In this document: piece by piece, positions 26,123 through 36,425 of the stretch
Numbering within the stretch: the stretch's first letter is position 1
Layout of the letters: every line of letters begins with the position of its first letter
Assembly (NCBI RefSeq): GCF_024666615.1
Contig: NZ_CP088297.1
Span: 3,638,501 to 3,702,500, forward strand
Reading direction: 5' to 3'
DNA from: Aquabacterium sp. J223
Lineage (GTDB): Bacteria; Pseudomonadota; Gammaproteobacteria; Burkholderiales; Burkholderiaceae_C
DNA length: 64,000 nt
The notes under the pieces: model-generated
Database searches by the model: none
Seen by the model: only the letters and a program-made list of their open reading frames with translations
What the model was told of the DNA's origin: nothing
Position numbers and translations under genes: made by a program

Positions 26123-27310
26123 ATGAAGATTGCCATCGTCGGCGCGGGCATCGGGGGGCTGACCGCCGCCCTGGCGCTGCTGCGCCTCGGCTTCGACGTC
26201 CGGGTGTACGAGCAGACGCAGGTGCTGGGCGAGATCGGCGCCGGCGTGCAGATCAGCCCGAACGGCACCCGCGTGTTCTCGCTGCTCGGCCTGGACGCGG
26301 CCATCCAGGGCATCGCCTCGCAGCCGCTGGGCAAGCGGGTGCGGCTGTGGAACTCCGGGCAGACCTGGAACCTGTTCGACCTGGGCTCGGTCTCGCGCGA
26401 GCGCTACGGCCACCCCTACCTCACGCTGCACCGGGCCGACCTGCACCGGGTGCTGCTCGACGCGGTGCAGGCGCTCGACCCCGACGCGGTGCGCCTGGGC
26501 ACCCGCATCACCGGCGTGCGGCTGGGCGCGCAGGGCGCCACGCCGCTGGGCGACGGCGGCGACCTGCCCGAGGCCGACGTGCTGATCGGCGCCGACGGCG
26601 TGCACTCGCCGATCCGCCACAGCGTCTTCGGCGGCGACAGCCCGCGCTTCTCGGGGATCATCGCCTGGCGCGGCGTCATCCCGGCCGAGCGCCTGCCGGC
26701 GCACCTGCGCGACCCCTACGGCTATAACTGGGTGGGGCCCGGCGCCCACGTCATCCACTACCCGCTGCGCCGGCAGCAGCTGTTCAACTTCGTCGGCGCG
26801 GTCGAGCGCCAGGGCTGGGAGGTGGAGTCGTGGTCGCACCGCGGCCGCACCGAGGACTGCCTGGCCGACTTCGCCGGCTGGCACGAGGACGTGCACCACC
26901 TCATCCGCGCCATCGAGACGCCGTACAAGTGGGCGCTGATGGTGCGCGACCCGATGCCGCGCTGGGGCGAGGGCCGCATGACGCTGCTCGGCGACGCCTG
27001 CCACCCCACGCTGCCCTTCCTGGCCCAGGGCGCGGTGATGGCGCTGGAGGACGGCTACGTGCTGGCGCGCTGCCTGGACGCGCACCGCGACGACCCGGCC
27101 ACCGGCCTGCGCCGCTACGAGGCCGCGCGGCAGGACCGCACCGCGCGCATCGTGCTCGGCTCCTCGGCCAACGCGAAGCGCTTCCACAACCCCGCGCTCG
27201 GCCATGCCGCCGGCGCCGCCGACTACGTCGACCGCGAGTGGCAGGAGGACAAGGTCAAGGAACGCTACGACTGGCTGTTCGACTACCGCGTCGACGAGGT
27301 GCCGATCTGA
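26123..27310 (+). CDS. FAD-dependent aromatic monooxygenase (salicylate-hydroxylase-like), copy 2
   Basis: 395 residues. FAD motif 'AIVGAGIGGLTAALALLR' at the start, 'GADGVHSPIRHSV' near 156, 'LLGDACHPTLPFLAQG' near 289. It is of the same group as the enzyme at 22906 but plainly divergent, so the pathway probably has two successive hydroxylations, or hydroxylation with decarboxylation. The C-terminus 'DWLFDYRVDEVPI' is typical of salicylate 1-monooxygenase-like proteins. It is followed by the intergenic repeat at 27312-27389 before the VOC gene. Confidence 0.88.
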   Translation: MKIAIVGAGIGGLTAALALLRLGFDVRVYEQTQVLGEIGAGVQISPNGTRVFSLLGLDAAIQGIASQPLGKRVRLWNSGQTWNLFDLGSVSRERYGHPYLTLHRADLHRVLLDAVQALDPDAVRLGTRITGVRLGAQGATPLGDGGDLPEADVLIGADGVHSPIRHSVFGGDSPRFSGIIAWRGVIPAERLPAHLRDPYGYNWVGPGAHVIHYPLRRQQLFNFVGAVERQGWEVESWSHRGRTEDCLADFAGWHEDVHHLIRAIETPYKWALMVRDPMPRWGEGRMTLLGDACHPTLPFLAQGAVMALEDGYVLARCLDAHRDDPATGLRRYEAARQDRTARIVLGSSANAKRFHNPALGHAAGAADYVDREWQEDKVKERYDWLFDYRVDEVPI

Positions 27311-27311
27311 C

Positions 27312-27389
27312 ATGAAACCCCCACGCTCACGTTCGTTCGCTGCCCCCCGAGGGGGCGCTCAGTGCCTCCGGGCGGCCGGGCGCCACTGA
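27312..27389. repeat. interspersed intergenic repeat with a GC-rich palindromic core
   Basis: The 80 bases between the second monooxygenase and the VOC gene start with an ATG-AAA-CCCCCACGCTCACG-type sequence and contain a GCCCCCC-GA-GGGGGC inverted repeat at 27342-27356, continuing into GCTCAGTGCCTCCGGGCGGCC. I recognise this as a repeat scattered through many Burkholderiales genomes. It can fold into a short hairpin and lies inside an operon. It also spells a short open frame ('KPPRSRSFAAPRGG') that I regard as spurious. No other copy is in the window. Confidence 0.65.
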
Positions 27390-27390
27390 C

Positions 27391-27912
27391 ATGACCATCA
27401 CCAAGACCCCCGTCGCCAAGGGCCTGCACCACTTCGCCTGGCGCTGCCGCGACGCCGAGCAGACGCGCCACTTCTACGAGGACGTGGTCGGCCTGCCGCT
27501 GGTGCACGTGATCGCGCTCGACCACGTGCCGAGCACCGGCGAGTACTGCCCCTACGTGCACATCTTCTTCGGCATGGCCGACGGCTCCAGCATCGCCTTC
27601 TTCGACCTCGGCGACGACACCGCCGCGCTGCCCTCGCCGAACACGCCGCCGTGGGTCAACCACATCGCGCTGACCGTGGCCAGCGAGGACGCGCTGCTGG
27701 CGCTGCGCGGCCGGCTCACCGCCGAGGGTGTCGAGGTGGTGGGCGTGACCGACCACGGCATCTGCCGCTCGATCTACTGCTTCGACCCCAACGGCCTGCG
27801 GGTGGAGTTCACCGTGCCGACCATGACCGAAGCCGAGGACCGGGCCCACCGCGCCTCGGCCCACGCCCTGCTCGCGGCCTGGACCGACCGGCCGCGGGAA
27901 GGCCGGGCATGA
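27391..27912 (+). CDS. VOC-superfamily (glyoxalase/extradiol-dioxygenase-like) protein
   Basis: 173 residues forming one pair of beta-alpha-beta-beta-beta modules. Likely metal ligands are a His near residue 13-14 ('GLHHFAW'), His in 'WVNHIAL' and Glu in 'LRVEFTV', the positions used in extradiol dioxygenases and glyoxalases. It is short for a two-domain catechol dioxygenase, so ring cleavage is possible but unproven. The stop overlaps the fumarylacetoacetase start (ATGA), which suggests that it makes or processes that enzyme's substrate. Confidence 0.8.
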   Translation: MTITKTPVAKGLHHFAWRCRDAEQTRHFYEDVVGLPLVHVIALDHVPSTGEYCPYVHIFFGMADGSSIAFFDLGDDTAALPSPNTPPWVNHIALTVASEDALLALRGRLTAEGVEVVGVTDHGICRSIYCFDPNGLRVEFTVPTMTEAEDRAHRASAHALLAAWTDRPREGRA

Positions 27913-29243
27913 CGCGGCCGGACCTCAACGCCACCCACGACCCGCGGCGCGGCGCCTGGCTGGCCAGCGCCGCCCCGGGCGGCGACTTCCCGCTGCAGAA
28001 CCTGCCGCTGGGCCTGTTCCGCGAACGGCCGGCCGACCGGCCGCGTCCCGGTGTGGCCATCGGCGACCGGGTGGTCGACCTGCAGGCCGTCGACGCGGCG
28101 GGCCTGCTCGGCGGCCTGGCGGCGGCGGCCGTGCGCAGCGTCGACGGCCACCTCAACGGCCTGATGGCGCTGGGGCACGCGCCGGCGTCGGCGCTGCGCG
28201 CGCGGCTGTCCGACCTGCTGCGCGCCGACGGTGCCGACACCGGGCTGCGCGACCGCGCCGAGCACCTGCTGCGGCCGATGGACGGCGTCGAGATGGTGCT
28301 GCCCGTCGCCATCGGCGACTACACCGACTTCCTCACCTCCTTCCACCACACCGCGCGCCATGGCCGCTTCAAGGGCCTGAAGGACCCGGTGCCGCCGGTG
28401 TTCCATTCGCTGCCGGTGGCCTACCACGGCCGGGCGTCGTCGATCCGCGTCAGCGGCACGCCGCTGCGCCGCCCGCGCGGCCAGTGGCGCGACGCCGACA
28501 GCGGCGCCGTGCGCCACGGCCCGGTGGAGGCGCTGGACTTCGAGCTGGAGCTGGCGGCCTTCGTCGGCCCCGGCAACACGCTGGGCCAGCCGATCGCGCT
28601 GGACGACGCGCCGGCGCAGCTCTTCGGCTACGTGCTGCTCAACGACTGGTCGTCCAAGGGCGTGCAGTGGTGGGAGCAGATGCTCGGGCCCTTCCTCGGC
28701 AAGAGCTTCATGAGCACCGTCTCGCCCTGGGTGGTGACGGCCGAGGCGCTGTGGCCCTTCGCCTGCGAGGCACCCGCGCGACCGGCCGAGGCGCCGCCGC
28801 TGCTGCCCTACCTGCACAGCGCCCGCGACCGCGCGGCCGGCGGCCTGGACCTGCACTTGGAGGCCTGGTTCAGCAGCGAGCGCATGCGCCGCGCCGGCCG
28901 GCCGCCGCTGCGGCTGGCCGCCACCCACCTGTCGCACCTCAGCTGGACCTTCGCCCAGATGCTCACCCACCACGCCTCCAACGGCTGCGACCTGCGGCCG
29001 GGCGACCTCATCGGCAGCGGCACCGTCTCCGGCGAGGCCGACGAGAGCCGCGCCTGCCTGACCGAGATCACCAGCGCCGGCCGCGAGCCGCTGCGGCTGC
29101 CCGACGGCGACGAGCGGCTGTGGCTGCAGGACGGCGACGAGATCGAGCTGCGCGCCCGCGCCCAGCGCGATGGCGCGGTGCCCATCGGCTTCGGCGCCTG
29201 CAGCGGGCGCATCCTGCCCGCGCTCGCCGGGGACCTCGCATGA
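27909..29243 (+). CDS. fumarylacetoacetase-type hydrolase (copy 1)
   Basis: 444 residues, the length of full fumarylacetoacetase with its N-terminal SH3-like domain rather than the short FAH-domain proteins. Signature sites: 'IGDYTDFLTSF' (first metal Asp), 'AYHGRASS', 'DFELELAAFVG' (metal Glu pair), 'NDWSSKGVQWWE' (metal Asp) and 'GDLIGSGTVSG' near the C-terminus. It hydrolyses a C-C bond in fumarylacetoacetate or a related acylpyruvate, using a divalent metal, in the cytoplasm. Neighbours suggest an aromatic pathway other than tyrosine. It overlaps both adjacent genes by four bases. Confidence 0.88.
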   Translation: MTRPDLNATHDPRRGAWLASAAPGGDFPLQNLPLGLFRERPADRPRPGVAIGDRVVDLQAVDAAGLLGGLAAAAVRSVDGHLNGLMALGHAPASALRARLSDLLRADGADTGLRDRAEHLLRPMDGVEMVLPVAIGDYTDFLTSFHHTARHGRFKGLKDPVPPVFHSLPVAYHGRASSIRVSGTPLRRPRGQWRDADSGAVRHGPVEALDFELELAAFVGPGNTLGQPIALDDAPAQLFGYVLLNDWSSKGVQWWEQMLGPFLGKSFMSTVSPWVVTAEALWPFACEAPARPAEAPPLLPYLHSARDRAAGGLDLHLEAWFSSERMRRAGRPPLRLAATHLSHLSWTFAQMLTHHASNGCDLRPGDLIGSGTVSGEADESRACLTEITSAGREPLRLPDGDERLWLQDGDEIELRARAQRDGAVPIGFGACSGRILPALAGDLA

Positions 29244-30004
29244 CGGCGCCCGGCGCGCGCCTGCACGGCGAGGGCCCGCACAAGGCCGTGCTGCTCAACG
29301 GCTGGCTGGGCAGCCCGCACCACTGGGACTGGATGCTGCAGTCCCTCGATCCGCAGGCGCTGCAGCTGGCCGTCTTCGACTACCGGGGCTACGGCGCCCG
29401 GCGCGACGTCGAGGGCGACTTCACCTTCCGCGAGGCGGCCGCCGACGTGCTGGCGCTGGCCGACGCGCTGGGCTGGGAGCGCTTTGCGCTGGTCGGCCAC
29501 TCGATGGGCGGCATGGCCATGCAGCGCGTGGCGCTGATGGCGCCGCAGCGGGTGACGCGCCTGCTCGGCCTGGCGCCGGTGTCGGCCGCCGGCTCGCAGC
29601 TGGACGGCCCGCGCCTGGCCCTGTTCGAGCAAGCCGTGCAGGACGTGGGCGCCCGCCAGCGCATCGTCGACTTCTCCACCGGCCAGCGGCTGTCGCCCGC
29701 CTGGTGCGCGCGCATCGCCGCCGACAGCCTGGCGGCGAACCGGCCGCAGGCCATGGCGGGCTACCTGCGCGAATGGGGCAGCGGCCCCGGCTTCGCCGAC
29801 GAGGTGGTGGCCCTGCGCGGCCTGCCGGTGCAGGTGCTGGTCGGCGCCCACGACCCCAGCATCAACCTCGACACGGCCGAACGCAGCTGGCGCCTGCACC
29901 ACCCGCAGGCCGAGCTGCAGGCCCTGCCCGGCGCCGGGCACTACCCGATGCTCGAAGCGCCGGTGGCCACCGCCACCGCGCTGCAGCGCTGGCTCACCGC
30001 CTGA
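29240..30004 (+). CDS. alpha/beta hydrolase
   Basis: 254 residues. The oxyanion region is 'LLNGWLGSPHHWDW'; nucleophile elbow 'VGHSMGGMAM' (Ser near 91); acid in 'VGAHDPSINLD' and His in 'GAGHYPMLEAP'. The triad is complete, so it is an active esterase, lactonase, amidase or C-C hydrolase. In nicotinate-type pathways an enzyme of this fold removes a formyl group (N-formylmaleamate deformylase), and that is one reading of the context. It overlaps the fumarylacetoacetase gene and is followed, 28 bases on, by the second CoxMSL set. Confidence 0.88.
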   Translation: MTAPGARLHGEGPHKAVLLNGWLGSPHHWDWMLQSLDPQALQLAVFDYRGYGARRDVEGDFTFREAAADVLALADALGWERFALVGHSMGGMAMQRVALMAPQRVTRLLGLAPVSAAGSQLDGPRLALFEQAVQDVGARQRIVDFSTGQRLSPAWCARIAADSLAANRPQAMAGYLREWGSGPGFADEVVALRGLPVQVLVGAHDPSINLDTAERSWRLHHPQAELQALPGAGHYPMLEAPVATATALQRWLTA

Positions 30005-30032
30005 GCCTGACGCCCGACGAACACCCCGCCGG

Positions 30033-30833
30033 ATGTACCCCTTCGCCTACCTGCGCCCGAGCTCGCTGGCCGAGGCGGCCGAGTGGCTGGCCCGCCACCC
30101 CGAGGCCAAGCCGCTGGCCGGCGGCATGACGCTGCTGCCCACGCTGAAGCAGCGGCTGGACGCACCCTCGCACCTGGTGGACGTCGCGCGGCTGCGCGAG
30201 TTGCAGGGCATCGAACTCGGCGACACCACGCTGCGCATCGGCGCCGCCACCCGGCACGCCGAGGTGGCCGACTCGGCCGCGGTGCGGCAGGCCGCCCCCG
30301 GCCTGGCGACGCTGGCCGGCCTCATCGGCGACGCCCAGGTGCGCCACCGCGGCACGCTGGGCGGCTCGGTGGCCAACAGCGACCCGGCGGCCGACTACCC
30401 GGCGGCGCTGCTCGCGCTGGCCGCCACCGTGCTGACCGATCGCCGCCGCATCCCCGCCGACGACTTCTTCACCGGCCTGTTCGAAACCGCGCTCGACCCC
30501 GGCGAGCTGATCGTCGCGGTGGAGTTCATGCGGCCGCAGCGGTCGCTGTACGCCAAGCAGCGCCACCCGGCCTCGGGATATGCGGTGGCCGGTGTCTTCA
30601 TCGCCCGCCACGCCGACGGCGCGGTGCGCGTGGGCGTCACCGGCGTCGGCCCCTGCGCCTTCCGCTGGCACGAGGCCGAGGCCAGGCTGGCGCAGCGCTT
30701 CGACGCCGCGGCCCTGCAGCGCCTGGCGCTGTCGCCCGCCGGGCTCAACGAAGACCGCAGCGCCAGCGCCGACTACCGCGCCCACCTGGTGTCCACCCTG
30801 GCCCGCCGCGCGATGGCCGACCTCGCGCCCTGA
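30033..30833 (+). CDS. CoxM-type FAD-binding subunit (second molybdenum hydroxylase)
   Basis: 266 residues. FAD motifs 'AKPLAGGMTLLPTLKQR' near 28 and 'HRGTLGGSVANSDPAADYP' near 107, the latter a very typical CoxM sequence. It is about 20 residues shorter than the copy at 19012 and distinct in sequence, so the two hydroxylases are not recent duplicates. First gene of a second M-S-L set that follows the alpha/beta hydrolase. Confidence 0.9.
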   Translation: MYPFAYLRPSSLAEAAEWLARHPEAKPLAGGMTLLPTLKQRLDAPSHLVDVARLRELQGIELGDTTLRIGAATRHAEVADSAAVRQAAPGLATLAGLIGDAQVRHRGTLGGSVANSDPAADYPAALLALAATVLTDRRRIPADDFFTGLFETALDPGELIVAVEFMRPQRSLYAKQRHPASGYAVAGVFIARHADGAVRVGVTGVGPCAFRWHEAEARLAQRFDAAALQRLALSPAGLNEDRSASADYRAHLVSTLARRAMADLAP

Positions 30834-30837
30834 CCCG

Positions 30838-31337
<500 letters not shown>

Positions 31338-31341
<4 letters not shown>

Positions 31342-33716
31342 GCGGCCCGCACATCGGCCGGCGCCTGCCGCGGCTGGAGGACCGACGGCTCGTCACCGGC
31401 GGCGGCCGCTACACCGACGACGTGTCGCTGCCCGGCCAGGCCTGGGCGGCCTTCCTGCGGTCGCCGCATGCGCACGCGCAGATCGCCGGCATCGACGTCG
31501 CGCCGGCGCTCGCGCTGCCCGGCGTGCTGGCGGTGCTGACCGGCGCCGACTACCTGGCCGACGGCCACCGCGGCGTCGACCACATCCCCAACCCGGCCGA
31601 CGCCGTGCGACCCGCCGACAAGGCCTTCGCGCCGCCGGCCAGCGGGCCGGTCTACAACCGACGCCAGCTGCCCCTGCCGGTGGACCGGGTGCGGCATGTC
31701 GGCGAGGCGGTGGTGATGGTGATCGCGGAAACGCCGCTGCAGGCCCGCGACGGCGCCGAGGCGGTGGTGGTCGACTACCGGCCGCTGCCCGCCGTGCTGC
31801 GGGCCGACGACGCGCTGGCGCCCGGCGCGCCGCAGCTCTACGACGACGCACCGGGCAACCTGTGCTTCGAGGCGCACCACGGCGACGCCGACGCGGTGCG
31901 GCAGGCCTTCGCCCGCGCCGCCTTCACCGTGCGCCGCGAGTTCCGCAACAGCCGCATCGTCAACGCGCAGATGGAGCCGCGCTCGGCCATCGGCCAGTTC
32001 GACGCGGCCACCGGCCTGCACACGCTGATCTCCGGCAGCCAGGGGGTGCACCGGCAGCACCTGGGGCTGTGCGACGCGCTCGGCCTGCCGGCCGACCGGC
32101 TGCGCGTGGTCTGCCCCGACGTCGGCGGCGGCTTCGGGCCGCGCAGCTCGCTCAACATGGAGCAGGTGGCGGTGCTGTGGGCAGCGCGGCGCGTCGGCCG
32201 GCCGGTGAAGTGGACCAGCGACCGCAGCGAGGCCTTCGTCAGCGACCACCAGGGCCGCGACCTGCTGGTGCGCGCCGCCATCGCCTTCGACGCCGACGGC
32301 CGCATCCTCGCGCTCGACCACGAGCTGCTGGGCAACGTCGGCGCGCACACCGTCTCCTACGTGCCGATGGCCAACCACACGCGGGTGCTGACCAGCGTGT
32401 ACGACGTGCCCGCGGTGTCGCTGCGTGTGCGCGCCGCCCTGACCCACACCGTGGCCACCGGCCCCTACCGCGGCGCCGGCCGGCCCGAGGCCATGCACGT
32501 CTTCGAGCGGCTGCTCGACATCGCCGCCCGCCAGACGGGCCTCGACCGCATCGAGCTGCGCCGGCGCAACCTCCTGCGGCGCGAGCAGCTGCCCCGCCTG
32601 TCGCCGATGGGCCTGCCCTACGACGCCGGCGACTTCCCCGCCAACATGGAGCGGGTGCTGGCGATGGCCGACTGGGACGGCTTCCCCGCCCGCCGCGCCG
32701 AAGCCCGCGCCCGCGGCCGCCTGCGCGGCATCGGGCTGGCCAACTACATCGAGTCGCCGGTGGGCGCCCCGCGCGAACGCGTTCGGCTGACGGTGGACCC
32801 CGAGGCCCAGGCGGTGGAGATCGTCGCCGGCACCCAGTCCACCGGGCAGGGCCACGCCACCACCTTCGCCCAGGTGGTGGCCGACCAGCTGGGGCTGGTG
32901 CCGCAGCAGGTGCGCTTGCGCACCGGCGACACCGCCGACATTGCCGTCGGCGGCGGCACCCACTCCGACCGCTCGATGCGCCTGGGCGGCACGCTGCTGC
33001 TGCAGGCCTGCGCCACGCTGCTGCAGCACGCCGCGCTGGCCGCCACCGAGGTGCTGGAGGCACCGCCCGCGCGCGTGCAGCGCGACGGGCACCGCTTCGT
33101 CGCCGACGACCGGCGCTCGGTGAGCCTGTTCGAGCTGGCACGGCACGTCGCCCGACACGGCCGCCCCGACGACCGGTCGGTGCGCTCGCTCGTCGCCGAG
33201 GCCGAGTTCAGCGGCCGCCTGCCGGCCTTCCCCACCGGCGCCGCGGTGTGCGAGCTGGAGGTCGACCCCGACACCGGCACGGTCCACTTGCAGCGGTATT
33301 CGGCGGTGGACGACGTCGGCCGCCCGATCAACCCGCTCATCGTCGAGGGCCAGGTGCACGGCGGGCTGGCGCAGGGCCTGGGCCAGGCGCTGTGCGAGAC
33401 GCATGCGATGGACGACGAGGGCCAGGTGCTGTCCGGCTCGTTCATGGACTACGGCATGCCGCGCGCCGGCCTGATCCCGCCGCTGGCGATCGCGCTGGCC
33501 GAGGACCCGACCCACGGCAACCCGCTGGGCGTGAAGGGCGGCGGCGAGAGCGGCATCACGCCGGCGACCGCGGCCACCTTCAACGCGCTGCACGACGCGC
33601 TGTCCGACCACACCACCGGCGAGCTGCCGATGCCGGCCACGCCGCTGGCGCTGTGGCAGGCCATCCACCGACCGGGCACCGACCAGGAGACCGCATGCCA
33701 CACGACACCGTCCTGA
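31338..33716 (+). CDS. CoxL-type molybdopterin-binding subunit (second molybdenum hydroxylase)
   Basis: 792 residues from a GTG that overlaps the small-subunit stop (GTGA). Cofactor loops 'VGGGFGPRSSLNMEQ' and 'GPYRGAGRPEA', catalytic Glu in 'GVKGGGESGITPA'. As in the copy at 20351, the CO-dehydrogenase active-site loop is missing; 'YRGAGRPEA' is the form of CoxL-like hydroxylases of unknown or heterocyclic substrates. No signal peptide. The 3' end runs 22 bases into the enoyl-CoA hydratase gene, so translation of the two is linked. Confidence 0.92.
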
Positions 33717-34423
33717 GCCGCCGCGACGGCGGGCTGCTCACGCTCACGCTCAACCGGCCCGACACCGGCAACCTGCTCGACGCCGGCATGGCGGCGTCCA
33801 TCGTCGCCGCGCTGCAGGCGCTGGACGAGGACGTGCGTGTGGTCTGCCTGCGCGGCGCAGGCGCCGACTTCTGCGCCGGCCGCGAATCGCCGACGCCGCC
33901 CAAGGGCGGGCCGGTGCCCTCGGCCGAGCAGCTGCGGCTGCGCGTCGCCGCGCCGGCGCTGGCGCTGTACGACGCGCTGAAGGCCTGCCCGCTGCCCACC
34001 GTCGCCGTGGTGCAGGGCCGGGCCATCGGCGTCGGCACCGCGCTGGCCTGCGTCTGCGACATCACCGTGGCGGCGCAGGACGCGCAGTTCCAGGTGCCGG
34101 AAATGGAACGCGACATCCCGCCGACGCTGGTGATGGCCGCGCTCATCGACCGCGTGCCGCCGAAGACGCTGGCCCACCTCGTCCTCACCCGCCTCGGCCT
34201 CGACGGCCGGGCCGCGCAGGCCGCCGGCCTGGTGACCACCGCCGTGCCGGCGGACCAACTGGAAGCGGCCGCGACGGCGGTGCTGGCGCCGATGCTCGAC
34301 CGCAGCCCGGTGGCGCTGCGCGCCGTCAAGCAGTACCTGCAGCTGGCCCCGGGCATGGGCCCGACGGCGGCCAGCGGCTTCGCCGGCCACCTGGCCGCCA
34401 CCGCGCTGTCCGCGCGTTACTGA
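33695..34423 (+). CDS. enoyl-CoA hydratase/isomerase-family protein (copy 1)
   Basis: 242 residues of the crotonase fold. The CoA/oxyanion sites are 'ADFCAGRESP' near residue 60 and 'QGRAIGVGTALACVCDITVA' near 107; candidate acid/base Glu residues lie in 'QVPEMERDIPP'. Members hydrate, isomerise or cleave acyl-CoA thioesters. It overlaps the end of the large hydroxylase subunit and is followed by Bug protein 8, so it probably works on a CoA-activated product of the pathway. Confidence 0.87.
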   Translation: MPHDTVLSRRDGGLLTLTLNRPDTGNLLDAGMAASIVAALQALDEDVRVVCLRGAGADFCAGRESPTPPKGGPVPSAEQLRLRVAAPALALYDALKACPLPTVAVVQGRAIGVGTALACVCDITVAAQDAQFQVPEMERDIPPTLVMAALIDRVPPKTLAHLVLTRLGLDGRAAQAAGLVTTAVPADQLEAAATAVLAPMLDRSPVALRAVKQYLQLAPGMGPTAASGFAGHLAATALSARY

Positions 34424-34443
34424 ACACCCACCGAAAGGCCGCC

Positions 34444-35430
34444 ATGCCGTTGAACACCCCCTCGCGCCGCCGTGTCCTGCAATGGGCCGCCGGCGCCGCC
34501 GGCACGGCCACCCTGTCGCTGCGCGCGCAGGAGGCCTGGCCCTCGCGGCCGATGCGCATGATCGTCGGCTACCCCGCGGGCAGCGGCATCGACGCCGCCG
34601 CACGCCAGCTGGCGCGTGGCATCGAGAAGCTGTCGGGGCAGACGGTGCTCGTCGACAACCGGGCCGGGGCGCTGGGCAACATCGCCGCGCAGGCGGTGGC
34701 GGCCGCGCCCGGCGACCCCTACACGCTGCTGTTCACGCCCAACTCCACCCACGCCGCCAACACCCACCTCTTCCGCAAGCTGCCCTTCGACCCGGTGCGC
34801 GACTTCACCCCGGTCAGCAGCGTGGCCACGCTGAGCTTCGTCGTCGTCTGCGACCCGACGGTGCTGAAGGTCAACTCCATCGGCGAGCTGCGCGAGCTGC
34901 TCAAGCGCGAACCGGGCAAGCACAGCTACGGCAGCGGCAACGCCACCGGCCTGGTGGCCGGCGAGCTGTTCAAGAGCCTGGCCGGCGTCGACCTGCTGGG
35001 CGTGCCGTACAAGGGCGTGCCCCAGGCCATGACCGACCTGCTGGGCGGCCGGGTGCAGCTGGTCTTCGCCGATGCCACGCTGGCCATCCCGATGGTCAAG
35101 GCGGGCCGGATCAAGGCGCTGGGGGTGACCGGCTCGCAGCGCATCGCGGCCCTGCCCGGCGTGCCGACGGTGGCCGAGTCCGGCCTGCCCGGCTACGACC
35201 TGGCCGGCTGGTTCGCGGTGTTCATGCCGGCCCAGGTGCCGGCCGCCGCGGTGACCCGGCTCAACGGCTTCATCCAGGCCACGCTGAAGGACCCGGCGAC
35301 GGTGGACTTCCTGCGCGGCATCGGCGCCGAACCGCAGCCCAGCACGCCGCAGGAGCTGGCGCAGCGGGTGCAGAGCGACACCGAGCGCTGGGGCCGGCTG
35401 GTGCAGCTGGCCGGCATCCAGCCGGAATGA
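34444..35430 (+). CDS. Bug/TctC-family periplasmic substrate-binding protein (8 of 11)
   Basis: 328 residues. Signal region 'SRRRVLQWAAGAAGTATLS' with a twin-arginine look, cleavage near 'LRAQE'. Ligand loop 'MIVGYPAGSGIDAAARQL', with Ser-Gly in place of Gly-Gly; 'GVPYKGVPQAMTDLLGG' in the middle. Last gene of the long plus-strand run that began at 22906; it is convergent with the LysR gene ending at 35450. Confidence 0.9.
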   Translation: MPLNTPSRRRVLQWAAGAAGTATLSLRAQEAWPSRPMRMIVGYPAGSGIDAAARQLARGIEKLSGQTVLVDNRAGALGNIAAQAVAAAPGDPYTLLFTPNSTHAANTHLFRKLPFDPVRDFTPVSSVATLSFVVVCDPTVLKVNSIGELRELLKREPGKHSYGSGNATGLVAGELFKSLAGVDLLGVPYKGVPQAMTDLLGGRVQLVFADATLAIPMVKAGRIKALGVTGSQRIAALPGVPTVAESGLPGYDLAGWFAVFMPAQVPAAAVTRLNGFIQATLKDPATVDFLRGIGAEPQPSTPQELAQRVQSDTERWGRLVQLAGIQPE

Positions 35431-35449
35431 GATGACCCGGGCCCGGCGC

Positions 35450-36389
35450 TCAGCCGCCGCCCGCCACCGCGGGCGGCGTGCCCCGCGCGCCGGAACTGTC
35501 CAGTTCCTCGGCGACCGCGGCGAACAGCTCGGAGAAGGCGGTGAGGGCCGGGCTGCTGGGGTGGCCGGCGCGCACGATGCGCTGGAACTGGAACTCCACC
35601 GCGGGGCCCAGGTTGGCGATGGACACCGCATAGCGGCGGCAGGCGGCCCCCGCGAACGACGGGATGATCCCGATGCCGAGGCCCGCTTCGGCAAAGGCGA
35701 TCACCGTCTCCAGCTGGTTGACCACCAGGCGGGATTTCGGCGCGATGGTCAGCTTCGTCAGCTGCGCCTCCACCAGCTGCTGCACCGGACTGGCCTCCGT
35801 CACCGTCACCACCGCCTGCCCGGCGAGGTCGGACCAGCGGATGGTGCCGCCCTTCAGCACCTCCGCGCCGCGCGGCTGCACCACCTGGATCCGGCTGGTG
35901 AAGACCGGCTCGCGGTCGAGGCCGGAAACCCGCGTGAAGAAGGCGCCGAAGCCGGCGTCGATGTCGCCGCACTCGACCAGCTCGCGCAGGTCGGCCGGTG
36001 CGGCGTCGGCGACGCCGATCTCCACGTCGGGCATGACGGCGCGGAAGCGGGTCAGCACCAGCGGCAGCAGGCTGGTCGCCATCATCGGCGTCACGCCGAT
36101 GTTCAGCCGGCTGCCGTTCAGGCGGTCGAGGGCACCGAGCTCGGTGGCCGCGGCCTCCAGCGATTCGACGATCTGGGTGGCCACCGGCAGGAAGCGCCGG
36201 CCGGCCTCGGTGAGTTCCACCGCGCGCGTGGTGCGGTGGAAAAGCCGGCAGCCGAGCTGCGACTCCAGCTCCCGCACCATCGTGCTGAGGGCGGCCTGGC
36301 TGAGGTGCAGGCGCTGGGCGGTCTTGGTGAAGCTTCCCGAGGAGGCGACGCCGATGAAGCCCGCGCAGCTGCCGTAGCGATGGGTTCAT
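35450..36389 (-). pseudogene. LysR-family regulator with a frameshift in the DNA-binding domain
   Basis: An ATG at 36389 begins 'MNPSLRQLRG', the usual LysR start, but the next block 'FIGVASSGSFTKTAQRLHLS' with 'QAALSTMVRELESQLG' is in another frame. The shift is at the CCC run 36360-36362; removing one base gives a normal 312-residue protein whose sensor domain is intact. As written, the first usable in-frame ATG (36280) lies beyond the helix-turn-helix, so the product would not bind DNA. It is divergent from the VOC gene at 36426 with 36 bases between, the usual LysR arrangement, so the VOC gene is the likely target. Confidence 0.85.
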
Positions 36390-36425
36390 GTCGGCATGAC
36401 GTTGACGAACGAAGAGGAGCGGCCC

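Noticed and set aside
27312-27389. A small protein 'MKPPRSRSFAAPRGG...'
   Set aside because: The frame lies within the intergenic repeat and has no ribosome site; treated as spurious.
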